From Ophioceras dolichostomum (Eukaryota; Ascomycota; Sordariomycetes; Magnaporthales; Ophioceraceae), in NCBI GenBank assembly GCA_003049485.1, contig PYST01000153.1, forward strand, positions 1-64,000: 64,000 bases of DNA. The letters run 5' to 3'. The number at the start of each line of letters is the position of its first letter. Position 1 is the stretch's first letter. The translations under genes and the position numbers were made by a program. The notes below the pieces were generated by a model. The model was not told the DNA's origin. It saw only the letters and a list, made by a program, of their open reading frames with translations, and ran no database searches. Shown here one piece after another: positions 33,976 through 45,222 of this stretch.

Positions 33976-34930
33976 AGCGCGGAGCGGTATTGTGAGGGTA
34001 GAAGTGGTGGGCTTAGACGACTGAAAGAAGCCCAACCTGGAATCTGGGGATCAAGACGGAAGGGAAGACATCCGGGGAGGAGCTACCTACCTTGGGCCTA
34101 TAACGTAGAATAGGTCCGTCCGTGCTCGACGGACTCAGGAGACGAAGGCATGATCATTAATGTCTCTGAGACTAGGCCCCTCATTATCACGGGTATACCC
34201 AAATTGAATCTGGGGAACAACTGATGAGCATTAGGGTTTTGTCGAGGCTTCCCGCGCCCCTATTTTGCCAGGATCCCTGAGGCCCCTTGAGGCCAGCCAG
34301 TCGGATGTTGGAGTCATAAGAAACAAGCCGAATAGATTGGGTTGACATGGGGATCCAAGGATACGTTTCCTCATCCGAACGGGAGCTGATGGCTTGGGAA
34401 ACGTCACATCTCAGCAGTCAAACGGCTCAACCCTGGCTCTACGACGAGGCTTGGAAATTGGCGGGACGGCTGGAGGGATTGGTTCGGCGAAACAAAGCGG
34501 TTCAACTGCTTCGAGCCGTCGAATTATCGATCTTGCTTTTTGGGGAGGACGGGTAAATCGGGAGGACTAGCCGTGGGCGAGGAGGCAAGGCCATTGACAT
34601 TGATAGGTGCCATTATAGCCCCGAGGCAGGCGGACAACTTGGTTCCGGCGCTGTTACGCGGTGATGTTAAGAGCTGTGTGCCGCTTTGGTGAAATGGTTG
34701 GGGGCCGGCCAGGCTACGGTAAGCTAAAAATTAGGGAGAGGTATCTACTGGGTGCATATGGGGTAACTGTCCCGCGTTCGGCCAGGCACCCGAGAGGGGT
34801 AAAAAGCTGAAAGCACAAACGTCATTCCGCGGGATCATCAAACCGTCAAATCTTCCCACACCCGAGTTCTTTCGCGTTTCTCTGGCCAGGGTGTAGCCGC
34901 CTTTGCCGACATCGGCCCCGTGAACGCATC
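33976..34930. promoter_or_regulatory. Divergent promoter, GH7 and Rqt4-like genes
   Basis: About 955 bp. The GH7 side should contain carbon-source control sites, but I did not find a motif I would assert. No gene is seen; the frame at 34347-34556 is short and featureless. Confidence 0.45.
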
Positions 34931-36601
34931 ATGTCGCTAATTCAGCTATCGCAGCTGATCGACCTGCCGGAATCCGATCTTCAACAAGTCCTCGACTACG
35001 CGCAGACGCTGTCGAAGGCCGAGGCGGCGGACCATTTCAAGAACCTCCTGGGCGAGTCTCCCAAGGCCATCGAGTTCATCTCCTCCTTCAACTCTCGACG
35101 GAAAGATCCTGCTGCTGGGACACCGACGCCTCAGCAGCCGCAACTCGACTCCTCCAGACTAGACGAGCGAGACGCCGTGCCAAAACCCAAGCGTAACGAC
35201 AAAAAGAAGAAAGCGGCCGCCCTGCATACCCCGGCTCCTCGCAGGATCGTCAATCTTGGACCCGGTGCCGGCACGGTCTATAACAAGAAAGACCTCGACG
35301 AAGATTATATCTCGGGCAGATCCGGAGCCTCCAGCCCGTCCTTGAAGCCAGGCTCCTCCAGGCCCACGCCCCCGCCCTCGTCCTCCGCAACACCACCGCC
35401 CTCCAAACCTCCACCGTCCGCCTCGGGCTCCTTGATATCCGACCTTCTCCCCGTTCCAAAGCCCAAGTCGAGATCAAATGCCGGCTCAAACCCCAGCTCT
35501 CGCTCCTCGACGCCGGGTCCCTTTAAGGGGGGTAATGCTTCTACTAAAATATCGATAACGGGCGGCACGCCGATGCACGGCGCATCGACTGCCGTTGCTG
35601 ACCTGGATGCGGCGATTCGGTCTTTGGAGATCACAACGAACCCCACGCTCAGCGGCGGCGGCAGCGACAACGTTGCCGCCCGCCGCTGCAATTGCGTCGC
35701 GAAGAGGCATCCCCTTCAGGCCGCGGCGCCGAACTGCCTCAGCTGTGGCAAAGTGATCTGCTTGAAGGAGGGCCTCGGCCCCTGCACGTTCTGCGGGGCC
35801 GCACTATTATCCTCAGAGGAGGTACAGGCCATGATCAAGGAGCTTCGTGCGGAACGAGGCAAAGAGCGAATGGCAGTCGACCGCCAGGCAAACCGCAAGG
35901 CCGACGTTGCGTCCACGCCCCGGCCATTCACGAAGCCCAGGGAAGGGCCCAGCGAGGATGCCCTCTCAGCCGCCGTTGAGGCGAAGGCCCGTGAGCACCG
36001 AGACCGGCTTTTAGGATTCCAGGCACAGAATGCCCAGCGGACGACCGTCCGAGACGAGGCGAGCGACTTCGACGTGTCAGTGGCGGGCAGCATGTGGGCA
36101 ACCCCGGAGGACAGGGCTCGGGAGCTCAAGAAGCAGCAGAAGCTGCTGCGCGAGATGGAGTGGAACGAGCGCCCGGAGTACGAAAAGCGCAAACAGGTCG
36201 TGAGCATCGACCTTGTGGGCGGCAAGGTGGTCAAAAAGATGGCTGCTGTTGAGCGGCCGCCGAGCCCGGACTCGGAGGACGACGGAGTCGGGGGCGGCCG
36301 GGCTTCTGTGCTTCAACAGGAAACGGATGGCAACAACAACAGGGTGTCTGGTGGCGGCGGAGCCTTCAGTAAGAATCCACTGCTGCAGGGGCTCATAAAG
36401 CCGGTCTATAACGCTCAGGACGCCCAGGGAACGGGTGCAGAGACGACTGAGCTAGCGGGGAGGAAGGACAAGAAGACACTCTGGCGACGGGTCCAGGACG
36501 ACCTGGACGACAACGAAGACCTCATGCTTGACGGGGGCATGCTCGGCGGGCCATCGCAGGGCCCGTCTGCGGCAGCCGGGGACGAGCCAAACTGTGGTTG
36601 A
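34931..36601 (+). CDS. rqt4: TRIP4/ASC-1-type zinc finger protein, Rqt4-like
   Basis: An intronless 556-aa protein with the C2HC5 zinc finger of TRIP4 (activating signal cointegrator 1) at about residues 253-300: RRCNCVAKRHPL, PNCLSCGKVICLKEG and GPCTFCGAALLS supply the cysteines and histidine. Human TRIP4 and yeast Rqt4 belong to the complex that splits stalled, ubiquitinated ribosomes in ribosome-associated quality control. The N-terminal 60 residues form a helical domain (LPESDLQQVLDYAQTLSKAEA) like that in the family. A long Pro/Ser-rich disordered linker (about 60-240) separates it from the finger. The C-terminal part has a charged coiled coil (EDRARELKKQQKLLREMEW) and a conserved RPEYEKRKQVVSIDL segment. 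The symbol is by family relation. Confidence 0.85.
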   Translation: MSLIQLSQLIDLPESDLQQVLDYAQTLSKAEAADHFKNLLGESPKAIEFISSFNSRRKDPAAGTPTPQQPQLDSSRLDERDAVPKPKRNDKKKKAAALHTPAPRRIVNLGPGAGTVYNKKDLDEDYISGRSGASSPSLKPGSSRPTPPPSSSATPPPSKPPPSASGSLISDLLPVPKPKSRSNAGSNPSSRSSTPGPFKGGNASTKISITGGTPMHGASTAVADLDAAIRSLEITTNPTLSGGGSDNVAARRCNCVAKRHPLQAAAPNCLSCGKVICLKEGLGPCTFCGAALLSSEEVQAMIKELRAERGKERMAVDRQANRKADVASTPRPFTKPREGPSEDALSAAVEAKAREHRDRLLGFQAQNAQRTTVRDEASDFDVSVAGSMWATPEDRARELKKQQKLLREMEWNERPEYEKRKQVVSIDLVGGKVVKKMAAVERPPSPDSEDDGVGGGRASVLQQETDGNNNRVSGGGGAFSKNPLLQGLIKPVYNAQDAQGTGAETTELAGRKDKKTLWRRVQDDLDDNEDLMLDGGMLGGPSQGPSAAAGDEPNCG

Positions 36602-37294
36602 CAGCATCAGAATCAGAATATATGCGTTTTCTGACCCCACGCGATCTGCCTTCCGCGTCCAGGTCAGCCAGTCTTTGGTTTACGTTGGGCTTGTAACCTG
36701 GCATTTCGCGTTTCTCTCCGGCCGTGCTAGTTTACTTGCCCCCTCACCGCTGAGATCTGGTGAGAGCTTCGGAGGAAAGAAGAAAATGCTTCCGTTTGGC
36801 TCAGGTTTTGGGCCAGTGACTTGGAGGTAGCTGACCTTCCAACGCTTGCCCGGAAACTCTGTGTCTTGATTGGAATGGAGACCGACGCGAGAGTCTGGTG
36901 ACTCTGGGAGTCAAGGGTCAGTCAACCATTCACTGTCCCCTGGTTGCTCCTGCCCTTTCGTTTTGCGTCGTTTCTCCCTCTCCTCCTAGTGGTCGGAGTA
37001 CGACATGACCTTATCCACCATGTGCATGTTTGGGCTTCCTGATCGCCTGGTGGCAACCATCCGACTCTCTCCCATTCGTCTCCTCAATAACATATGGGAT
37101 TTATTTGGTGATTCGCCACTGGGTCTCTGCTTGCACCTCAAACAACTTAAAGTGGTTGTGTGCGCGTTCACGTCCCTTCGCCGGCTGCAATTAACGAAAC
37201 AGTTACTCGCATACCCACCCAAAGCCCTACTCAATCCCTGCATCGTTTGCATTCTCCTGCATCGCTTTTCTCCCTTTGCGTAGTAGAGCCAACT
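36602..37294. other. Intergenic, nothing supported
   Basis: About 0.7 kb between the Rqt4-like gene and the MFS gene. It carries the 3' flank and a promoter. No coding or RNA signal is seen. Confidence 0.5.
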
Positions 37295-39252
37295 ATGATC
37301 ATGGCCTCGGAGCAGGGAAAGGACTCCAAGCTCGTGGTTCTGGAGGACAGCCGGAAACAGAAGCGCGAGCACTTCAACATCCTCGACCGCCTTTCGCTAC
37401 GGGTCCAGTACCTCCCAGATGACCCCGATGCCGACAAAACAGAATACCAGAAGGAGAAGCTCGTAAGTTGACACCGCATGTGTCGTGTCTTCTGTCGCCT
37501 TCTGGCCCCTACAATCGTGCCAGTAGCCATTCGCCATGCCCACAATAGTGACCTATTTCGACGCCGACATTGTCCTCAATATAGGACGAGAGGCTGCTGC
37601 GGAGGATCGATTGGAGATTGATGCCATGGGTAAGAACACCCTCTCGCTCTACACTGTGACCGGTAGTCTCTCTCTCTCTCTCTCTCTGCGGCCTGGCTGT
37701 CCCAGCAGCGATGCTTGCTGGTTAACTCATGGCATTGCCTATACTCTAGATGTGCCTCATGTACTTGGTCTCCTTCCTCGATCGAACAAACATCGGCAAC
37801 GCGAAAATCGCGCGACTGGACACCGACCTTGAAATGGAAGCAGCCACCGACTACAGCCTGGTCCTTGCCATATTCTTCATTGGATATGCCCTCTTCGAAG
37901 CTCCGGGCAATATTCTCATGAAGAAACTTGGTCCTCCCTTGTTTCTTCCGACCATCATGTATGCGTGGCGGCCCGTTCCCATAGTTGTCCTTCCTCCCGG
38001 GAACCTTCACCTTATGTAACCTATTATACCATCGACTTCGTCTGCCAGATCCCGCTAACAAAGCAGTATAGGGTCGTGTGGGGAGCGATCATGCTCAGCA
38101 TGGGGTTTGTCCAGGACTGGAGCGGACTGATGGCTGCGCGTTGGTTTCTGGGCGTCGCCGAGTCTGCCCTGTTCCCGGGAGCCTGCTATTTTCTCTCCAG
38201 CTGGTATAGGCGTGCCGAGTTTGCCAAGCGCGCGGCCATCTTCTTTTCCTCTGCTGCCCTCGCCGGATCGTTCGGAGGACTTCTGGCGGGCGGTATCATC
38301 AAGCGCATGGACAACGTTGGCGGGAGGCACGGCTGGGCCTGGATCTTCATCGTCGAGGGCGCCATCACCATCGTCGTGGGACTCCTCTCCTACAAGATGG
38401 TCCAGGACTTCCCGGAGGACGCCACGTTCCTGTCTGCCAGGGACTACGCGCGGCTCGTCCGCCGTCTGAAGCTTGACAAGCAGCGCTCGGCCGAGCCCGA
38501 GGAGTTGGAGTGGATGTACCTCTTCCAGGCGTTGAAGGACCCGAAGACGTACGTCGGCATGGCGGTTTACATGGGGCACCTGATGCCTCTTTACGCCCTC
38601 AGTCTCTACCTCCCCACCATAGTTGGGAAGATGAACATGGCGCACGACCCCACGGTGCCAGACGACTCGGGGACGACCCAGCTGCTCACCACTCCACCGT
38701 ACACCCTGCCGCCGCTGTGACCGTGGCCATGGGCTTCGTCTACGACATGTCCAAACGGCGCGGGATGTGGATTCTGTGCATGGTGCCAGTCGCGGTCACC
38801 GGGTTTTCAGTGCTCGCCGCCATTAGCACCAAGAACGCCGCCGCGCAGTCATTGGTGCATTTCTGGCGGCGGCCGGAATCTACCCCGCGATTCCGCTCAC
38901 GATCGCCTGGATCGCGAACAACACCGAGGGCGTGTACAAGCGGGGCGTCGTGATCGGCATGGTCATCGGCTGGGGCAACCTCACCGGCGTGGTGTCCAGC
39001 TACATCTACCGCGAAGATGTCGACGACTTCGAGGGCCACCTCATCTTAATCGCCTGGCTGCTCGTGTTCTCCTTCGGCGGCACCCTCCTCATGATGTGGC
39101 TCCTGAAGAGGGAGAATGCAAAGCGCCGCGCTGGTGAACGTGACCATTGGGTTGCCGGGAAGTCGGACCTGGAGATCGAGGAGATGGGTGATCGGCGGCC
39201 GGATTTCTTGTCATCTGACAATTACCACCCAAACGTATTAGTCTACCGCTAG
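37295..39252 (+). pseudogene. Dal5-type MFS transporter with two frame breaks
   Basis: An anion:cation symporter family member (allantoate/nicotinate permease type), plasma membrane. Exons: 37295-37462, 37585-37629 (15 codons, DERLLRRIDWRLMPW), 37750-37958, then 38072 onward. The family signature LVSFLDRTNIGNAK opens helix 1 and FIGYALFEAPGNILMKK follows. FLGVAESALFPGACYFLSSWY and KMVQDFPEDATFL are typical. The frame then stops at 38718 (TGA) right after QLLTTPPYT. The expected continuation (AVTVAMGFVYDMSKRRGMW) lies one base off from about 38705. A second one-base shift near 38845-38850 leads into VIGAFLAAAGIYPAIPLTIA and the true C-terminus at 39252. Both equal single-base losses. The gene is either degenerate or damaged by two sequencing errors. 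An ATG at 37301 is an alternative start. Confidence 0.8.
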
Positions 39253-40107
39253 GTGAGGTGAGGCTGTAATCTGGCGCTGCGCATGTTGGGCTGTTTGTGT
39301 GTGTGTCATGGTTTGCGCACCATCATCCCCATTCTTTGCATCTCGTGGGCAACCAAGTACACCGTATTGTCAGAAGTTTCCATTATCTCCGATCTTCTTT
39401 TTCGGCGAAGACTTTTTCTTTTCTCTGAATGAGAGCTTGGAATCCATCCTACTAGCCCCTTAATATAATGGTTTCACCGCTTGACTCATCAATGTCCCCC
39501 GCCATGGCTTACACGGCCTCGTGGAAAAGCATCCACATCTGCCGTTCCGGCCCTCCGGTCGGTGCTTGTGATTTCAAACCACTCCAACCAACTACCACCC
39601 AACAGCCTGACCCGGGGTTTCTGCTTTTATGTCCGTTATTTTCGGCCCAATCTCCGGTTCGTGCTGTTGTATGCGTTTAATGCCTTGGTTTCATAGGCTC
39701 GGCACTGTTCTTCCGAGCTGCCCGCACTCAAACAGGAGATCTGGGCCCCGCAAAGGAGAGGGCAACCAGCCGATTACCCCGCCATGATACTCTGTGCGCA
39801 AGAGTATCGATGGCGATCAATGATGCAAGCATGGTAGCTCCACTGAGCAACATCGGCTCCCGCAAGGTCGCTGCTGGTAGTGCTTCCGCGATCGTGGCCT
39901 GTACAAAAGCCAGAGGAGCTCCCCTCGTCTCCTCGTTGCTTCTGTCGCAGTTCTCCCTCGCTGTGCACGCCGTTCCAATTACACCACAATAAGCCAGAGC
40001 CCAAATCGTTCTCTTGTCCTTTCCAAGCTCTCTCTCTCTCTCTCTGTTCTCCTATATCATCAACCACGTCGTTTACGATCAATCAACGGCTGCAAAAGTT
40101 CGACACC
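39253..40107. other. Promoter region of aldo-keto reductase
   Basis: About 0.85 kb. A CT microsatellite lies in the leader at about 40028-40047. No gene is seen. Confidence 0.5.
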
Positions 40108-41272
40108 ATGTCTATGCCAGTGCCAGCAGCTCTCCAAGAGTCCATCGACAACTCCAAGTGCGAGTATCGCACCCTTGGACGAAGTGGCCTGACCATCTCG
40201 GTGCCCATCTTCGGGTGCATGAGCTTTGGTGACTCGCGAACGCTCTCGTGGGCCATCGGCGAGGATGAGGTATGTCAGCCCCACGCGCATGCCGTCTCAT
40301 TCCTGGTCTTCCTTTAACGAAAGCTAAGCCAGCAACCTCGAGCAAACACAGGCGCTCCCTCTGCTCAAGGCGGCGTACGACCGCGGCCTGAACACTTGGG
40401 ACACGGCCAATGCATACTCCAATGGCGCGTCCGAGAGGATCGTGGGCAAAGCGCTCAAGAAATACAGCATCCCAAGGCACAAAGTGATCATCATGACCAA
40501 GTGCTACTTCGCCGTGGGCGAGGACCCCGAGACTCGGCACTACCTCTTGCGACCGCAGATTGCGGCCTCGAAAGACTACACCAACCAATGGGGCCTGTCA
40601 CGGGCGGCCATCTTCAACCAGGTCGAGGCCTCGCTGGCCCGCCTTGATACGCCCTACATCGACCTGCTGCAGATCCACCGTTTCGATCCGAACACACCTA
40701 TCGAGGAGACGATGAAGGCGCTCCACGACCTCGTGCAGTCCGGCAAAGTACGCTATATCGGCGCCAGCTCCATGTGGGCCACGCAGTTCGCCCGCATGCA
40801 GTTTTGCGCCGAGAAGAACGGCTGGACCAAGTTCGTCAGCATGCAGAACCACTACAACCTGCTGTACCGCGAAGAGGAGCGCGAGATGAACCGCTTCTGC
40901 AACGAGACCGGCGTCGGCCTGGTTCCCTGGGCGCCGCTGTGTCGCGGCCATCTGGCCCGCCCACCGACCGATTTCGGGTCGACGGAGCGCAGCAAGCAGG
41001 AGAAGGACGCCTCCCCGGGCAGCCACGGCACCGTCGAGCCGGACCTGAGCATCATCAAGCGCGTCGTCGAGGTGGCGGAGCGCCACGGCTGGCCCATGAG
41101 CCACGTCGCCCTGGCCTGGATCAACGCGAAGGTTGCGAGCCCCATCATCGGCTTCAGCAGCCTCGAGCGCATCGAGCAGGCCATCTCTGCCCGCGGGAAG
41201 GTGCTGACCGCCGAGGAGACCAAGTACCTCGAGGAACTGTACCAGCCCAAGGAAATTTCGGGCCACTCGTGA
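40108..41272 (+). CDS. Aldo-keto reductase
   Basis: A 360-aa NADPH-dependent aldo-keto reductase of the fungal YajO/norsolorinic-reductase-like branch. Exons: 40108-40269 and 40352-41272 (intron 82 bp, GTATGT to ACAG, phase 0). The catalytic tetrad is visible: Asp and Tyr in NTWDTANAYSNGASE, Lys in VIIMTKCYF and His in LLQIHRFDP. The cofactor end has VASPIIGFSSLERIEQAI. The N-terminal YRTLGRSGLTISVPIFGCMS is typical. It reduces aldehydes or ketones to alcohols in the cytosol. The substrate is unknown, and no biosynthetic partner is adjacent. Confidence 0.93.
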
Positions 41273-41520
41273 TCTCCCATTGCTGCAACCGGTGGTTGCT
41301 AGCAGTTCATGGGAATGTCTGATGGAAAGGAACAGGACGGATTGGCAGACACACATTTAGTGGCCTTCAGAGGGTCGGAGTAAATGTTCCTGAGGTACAC
41401 TCACGACCAAGCGCTAGTCGATACCTAGGTACCTATCTACCCGATATTCATCCGAATGTCACGACATGCCTTCACACACCCTTCTCTGTCACAGGTGGGG
41501 GCTATACATTATATCATGGT

Positions 41521-42261
41521 CTAAAAGTTTGTGCTCGCGTTCCCAGTAATCATTGCAGTGATCCTCTCCCACTCGAGCACCTTGGTCAACCTCCGCTCCA
41601 GGTACAAGTTCTGACGCGCCATCTGCGCCGGCGACAGGCCGAACCAACCCCATGGGTGCATCTCCTCGGAGAAGCGTTCTGGGTGCCACGGTGTAGACGA
41701 GGGTAGGATGTGACAGGTGTCCAGCTCGTCCTGACCTGTCTCCGTGGTGTCGACCACCGGCCAGGATGCGTTGATCGATGGCGAGGTCGTGTGAGGGCCT
41801 GCGTCCGCGGCGTTGACGACCTCCTTGGCAGGGACTTCGTTGTCCAGAGCATGATCAGAAGGATATGTCTTCTTCCGCGACAGACGTTGCAGCGTCGTAG
41901 AACCGGCATGGCGGAGAATGGGCCAGATTCGTGGTGTCGATCGCCGCATTGCGCGAGCCATGCCTCTGAGCTCCTGAAACAGGCGGCCGAGGCTGTGGCT
42001 TTGCGTCGAAGAGTCGTTGAGCTCGGGATCCGGTTTCCCTCGGGAGAAGCCAGGCTGGCTTACAGGAGATTGCAGGCTGACGGTTTTGCGTTTGAGTCCT
42101 CGGGCCTGAATCTCCATTAAAACAGACTGTAGGTTCGGTGCTGTGGCCGGTGCTTCGAGACATAGCATGGCTCTGTAGGGCTCCTTCTCTAGCCCGAGAT
42201 CGCTCAGCTTGGCGGCACTCATAGAGAGGCACGTTGTGATGTCGGAGAACAAGGTGAACAT
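41521..42261 (-). CDS. Hypothetical orphan protein
   Basis: A single open frame of 246 aa that I do not recognise. The start MFTLFSDITTCLSMSAAK is not a clear signal peptide. The middle is basic (RGLKRKTVSLQS; RAMRRSTPRIW), then Ser/Thr/Pro-rich. The C-terminal block is more ordered and Trp-rich (MHPWGWFGLSPAQMARQNLYLERRLTKVLEWERI), which looks like a real helical domain. A separate upstream frame at 42219-42545 overlaps its 5' end and might supply another exon. It is convergent with the aldo-keto reductase, 248 bp away. Confidence 0.4.
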   Translation of the reverse strand: MFTLFSDITTCLSMSAAKLSDLGLEKEPYRAMLCLEAPATAPNLQSVLMEIQARGLKRKTVSLQSPVSQPGFSRGKPDPELNDSSTQSHSLGRLFQELRGMARAMRRSTPRIWPILRHAGSTTLQRLSRKKTYPSDHALDNEVPAKEVVNAADAGPHTTSPSINASWPVVDTTETGQDELDTCHILPSSTPWHPERFSEEMHPWGWFGLSPAQMARQNLYLERRLTKVLEWERITAMITGNASTNF

Positions 42262-42913
42262 GGTGATTCCGAGGTGTAGGATGGGTGGAAAAGTTGGTGA
42301 TTCGACAGGCCAAGGTTGGCAGTTGGAATGGGAAGCGGTTGCAAAGGGAGTAGCGGAGAAGCGGAAGGGGGAATCGAGTCTGCTGCGAGGTGCTTCAAAT
42401 TTCGAGAAAAAGGCTTATGGCTATGCACAGCGCTGAGCCATATCCTGCTTAGACTTTCGAAACTCGATTTCGGGATCTCAACTTTGCGAGACAGACTTTC
42501 TAGAAGAGGTATAATTATGGCTAACCTTCGACGAACTTCTCTCAAGTCCTGTGGCCAACCTCTAGCTCGAGGTGGCTTAACTTGATGGCTACGGGAGAGA
42601 CTTAGGGCGAGCAGCCCTCGAAACTGTAGAGCAAATAAGGTACATAGGTGTAGGCAGCCTATTTAAATCTCAGTTTACAGAAAGTTCTCAAGTTGTATTG
42701 AGAACAACGTATAAGCTTTGCGCCGCAGGAACGATGTGAACACAACATGTACTTAAGTGTAAACTATTCCTCCAAGCCCCAAAAAGCCGCCGAAAGATTG
42801 AGAAATGGAAAATTTAAGAGTTTTCAAGCTGGCAGCTTCAGTGCTGATTTAAATACCAAGTGATGGTTGTAAGACTTTAGACTCGAAGCCTGTTGTGAAC
42901 TGCCTCCGAGGCT
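42262..42913. other. AT-richer intergenic region
   Basis: About 650 bp between two orphan genes. Composition drops towards A/T from about 42640. Nothing recognisable is seen. Confidence 0.45.
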
Positions 42914-43666
42914 TTGCTGCAACACTGGCACGACGAGGTCAAATCGTTGCATATTATGGCGTCCCGTGGTGGAGAATCCATAATCAAAGCATTTGAAGGT
43001 CGAAGTCGGAGCCTCACTTTTAAGAGGAGCCAACGCAATCTGGGAGCCGTCTGTCATAAGTCCAACTCAAGTCAGTTCACGCCAACCTCTACAATCCTGA
43101 TCACTTCCCCTGGCGGAAACCACGACATCGCAGTGATGAGAACCCTAATTTCCTCCCCGAATAATACCAACATCAGTATGAACACAGGGCACTCCGCGTC
43201 CGAGGCTGCTGATCGTCAGCCACCTCCAGCAATGGATCGTTCAAACGACCTCGACGAGCAGGCCGACACGTGGGTTCTGGCTAGCACCGACTCCTCGCTC
43301 TCAGCAAGCTCTTGGGCACTGGTCTCTTCTGGCAGCGACGCACCCGGCGACTCCGACTCCGAGCCAAAGACCAGGTCTTGGCCTAGCACCGACTCCTCGA
43401 GGTCAGAGGGCTCTTGGGGCAACGACTCCTCGATCTCAGAGGACTCTCAGGGCCACGACTCATCCGACGACTACTTTCCCGAGGAGGCTATGGTGTGGAT
43501 GGTGGTTGAGATTGATGAGGAGGCAGGGCTCACAACTCCCGTGATCATCCGCATCACGCAGTACGATAAACGCATTCGCATCACAGTCCTTGTGTCGTCT
43601 GCTATACTCTCCGGCGGCCTGCTGATGGCCATCGGTCTCGCTGTGGCCAGAATGCGATGGGTTTAA
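42914..43666 (+). CDS. Ser/Asp-rich orphan with C-terminal membrane anchor
   Basis: An open frame of up to 250 aa, unknown family. The centre (residues about 118-190) is an acidic Ser-rich run with imperfect internal repeats: DTWVLASTDSSLSASSWAL, TRSWPSTDSSRSEGSWGND and similar. A short ordered segment follows (AMVWMVVEIDEEAGLTTPVI). A single hydrophobic helix near the end (ITVLVSSAILSGGLLMAIGL) precedes the short basic tail ARMRWV. The layout fits a tail-anchored protein with a disordered cytosolic head. The start is uncertain; the ATG at 43137 (MRTLISSPNNTN) is an alternative that removes the least protein-like part. Confidence 0.4.
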   Translation: MLQHWHDEVKSLHIMASRGGESIIKAFEGRSRSLTFKRSQRNLGAVCHKSNSSQFTPTSTILITSPGGNHDIAVMRTLISSPNNTNISMNTGHSASEAADRQPPPAMDRSNDLDEQADTWVLASTDSSLSASSWALVSSGSDAPGDSDSEPKTRSWPSTDSSRSEGSWGNDSSISEDSQGHDSSDDYFPEEAMVWMVVEIDEEAGLTTPVIIRITQYDKRIRITVLVSSAILSGGLLMAIGLAVARMRWV

Positions 43667-45222
43667 TTGACAGCTGGGTTCGGGGCCGATCTTTATCCCG
43701 ACAAACCATCAGAACGCGGTGAGAGAATATGGACTGGGCGGGCAAATTGGGTGGGCTTGGTGCCAAAGGAATTGGCTGGAAGGGGTCGAAGTGACTGGCC
43801 AGGCGAGCAAAATTGGCCCTCAGAAAACGTTCAGGGGCTGGATCGAGGTGAAACCATGGAGACAGGCAGTGCACGCACACAACCACTTGCACGACAGAGT
43901 TTCGAGGTGCACAAAGTGTTGCCTTCATCAACCCGTCATGTAGGACCAAGGCAGCCATCTTTGACAGAGGAATAGAGAGCGATTGTGTTAACGCTCTCTT
44001 TTGTCCTGCCCTTTGGTTGCCCTTACTTTTCCTGGCTCATGCCCGTCATCGCTCCGCACGTGATTTCGTGTTTCGTTGGCCTCAGCGAGCGCTGACTCAG
44101 CGGAGAGGCATCTGAGTGCGGCAAAGTGAGACACTGGGACTCGGGTTTGTGTGACCCACCATCGACCCGAGATCGCCTTCGGAGAACGCGGGAAAATGGC
44201 GAGAGCAAGAAAAAGGCTAAAATTTTCAAGAAAAGAGGCGAATGGGGCGTCTTGTGCGCGCAATTGGCGTGCCTACAATTGGCGTGCCTGCGTGAATGGA
44301 ACCATCTCGACGTCAAGTGCTTTGAATGTCTCTGCCTAGAGCTTCGGTAAGCACAGAAGCATGACGTGTGGTCAGAGGGCGGCGAAATACAGAGAGAGAA
44401 GAACGCGATTGCGTCGTGCGGAAAGTGAAGGAGTAAGAGGCCCCGAGAGGCCGCGTCAGGAGGGGCTGGGCGGGCCGTTCAAGGTTGACAATGGAGGCTG
44501 CTGGCTGCCGCGGGCAGATTGTTCAAGCGGGGCTCGTGGTCAAGTGGTATAACAGTGCCGCAAAACCGCGACTGGCCCGATCAGCACTGTAAGATCACCG
44601 ATCTCATGCACCGGATCCATGTGTTGGACGGAGGTCTGAACACAGTGCCGCGAGTCATCGGATTCTGGCCGCTGGCTGCGCAGGTGCGTCGCGAACCGCG
44701 TAAACCAGCGCCGCTAAAAAGCCAATCCCCAAATCTCGCAGAATCTGGCTCCGCTTCGCTCCCATCCGACACCGTCTGCCCGTGTGTGGTTGCTCGCAGC
44801 CCGTGGCGCGCTTCTGCATCAAATGCGTCAAATGCCTCTGCTGGCAACAGTGGTCAATTTGCCGATCCGCGTGCTTTTCTTTCATCCCACCTAGCAGGCC
44901 GCGCTCGAGGCCGCCCGCCGCTTGCATCAACGCTTTTGCCGAATGGGCCGAGACTGTGCCCAACAAGTGAGGTCACGTCCGTCCTCGAGCCTGGCCGATT
45001 TAGTCATGACTGTTCTGGACACGCACAAGCACGTCTGTTCCTGTCGCCCGCACTTGTTGTAATCACGGCCACCCACCACCTCCTACGGAATAGCACACAC
45101 CACCACTCTTCTCTTCTCCTTTCCCCCGAACTTGGGTCCTGGCTGGCACGGAGCAGCGCGGAACAATACTACTGCTTTCCTTCTCTCCCAACTTTGCTGT
45201 CGCTGCTGTTTCCTCGCCCGCA
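43667..45222. other. Intergenic; tRNA-Pro-like fragment, no protein gene
   Basis: About 1.5 kb upstream of the Whi5-like gene. A 5' tRNA-like half lies at 44530-44552. The 235-codon frame at 44519-45226 reads through it and through leader sequence and is not supported. The last 150 bp are C/T-rich leader. Confidence 0.45.
44530..44552 (+). other. 5' half of a tRNA-Pro-like sequence
   Basis: GGGCTCGTGGTCAAGTGGTA and the next bases match the acceptor 5' strand, D arm and A box of eukaryotic tRNA-Pro as I recall it. No anticodon stem, T arm or 3' acceptor strand follows in the next 150 bases, so this is a relic or tRNA-derived fragment. Confidence 0.35.
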
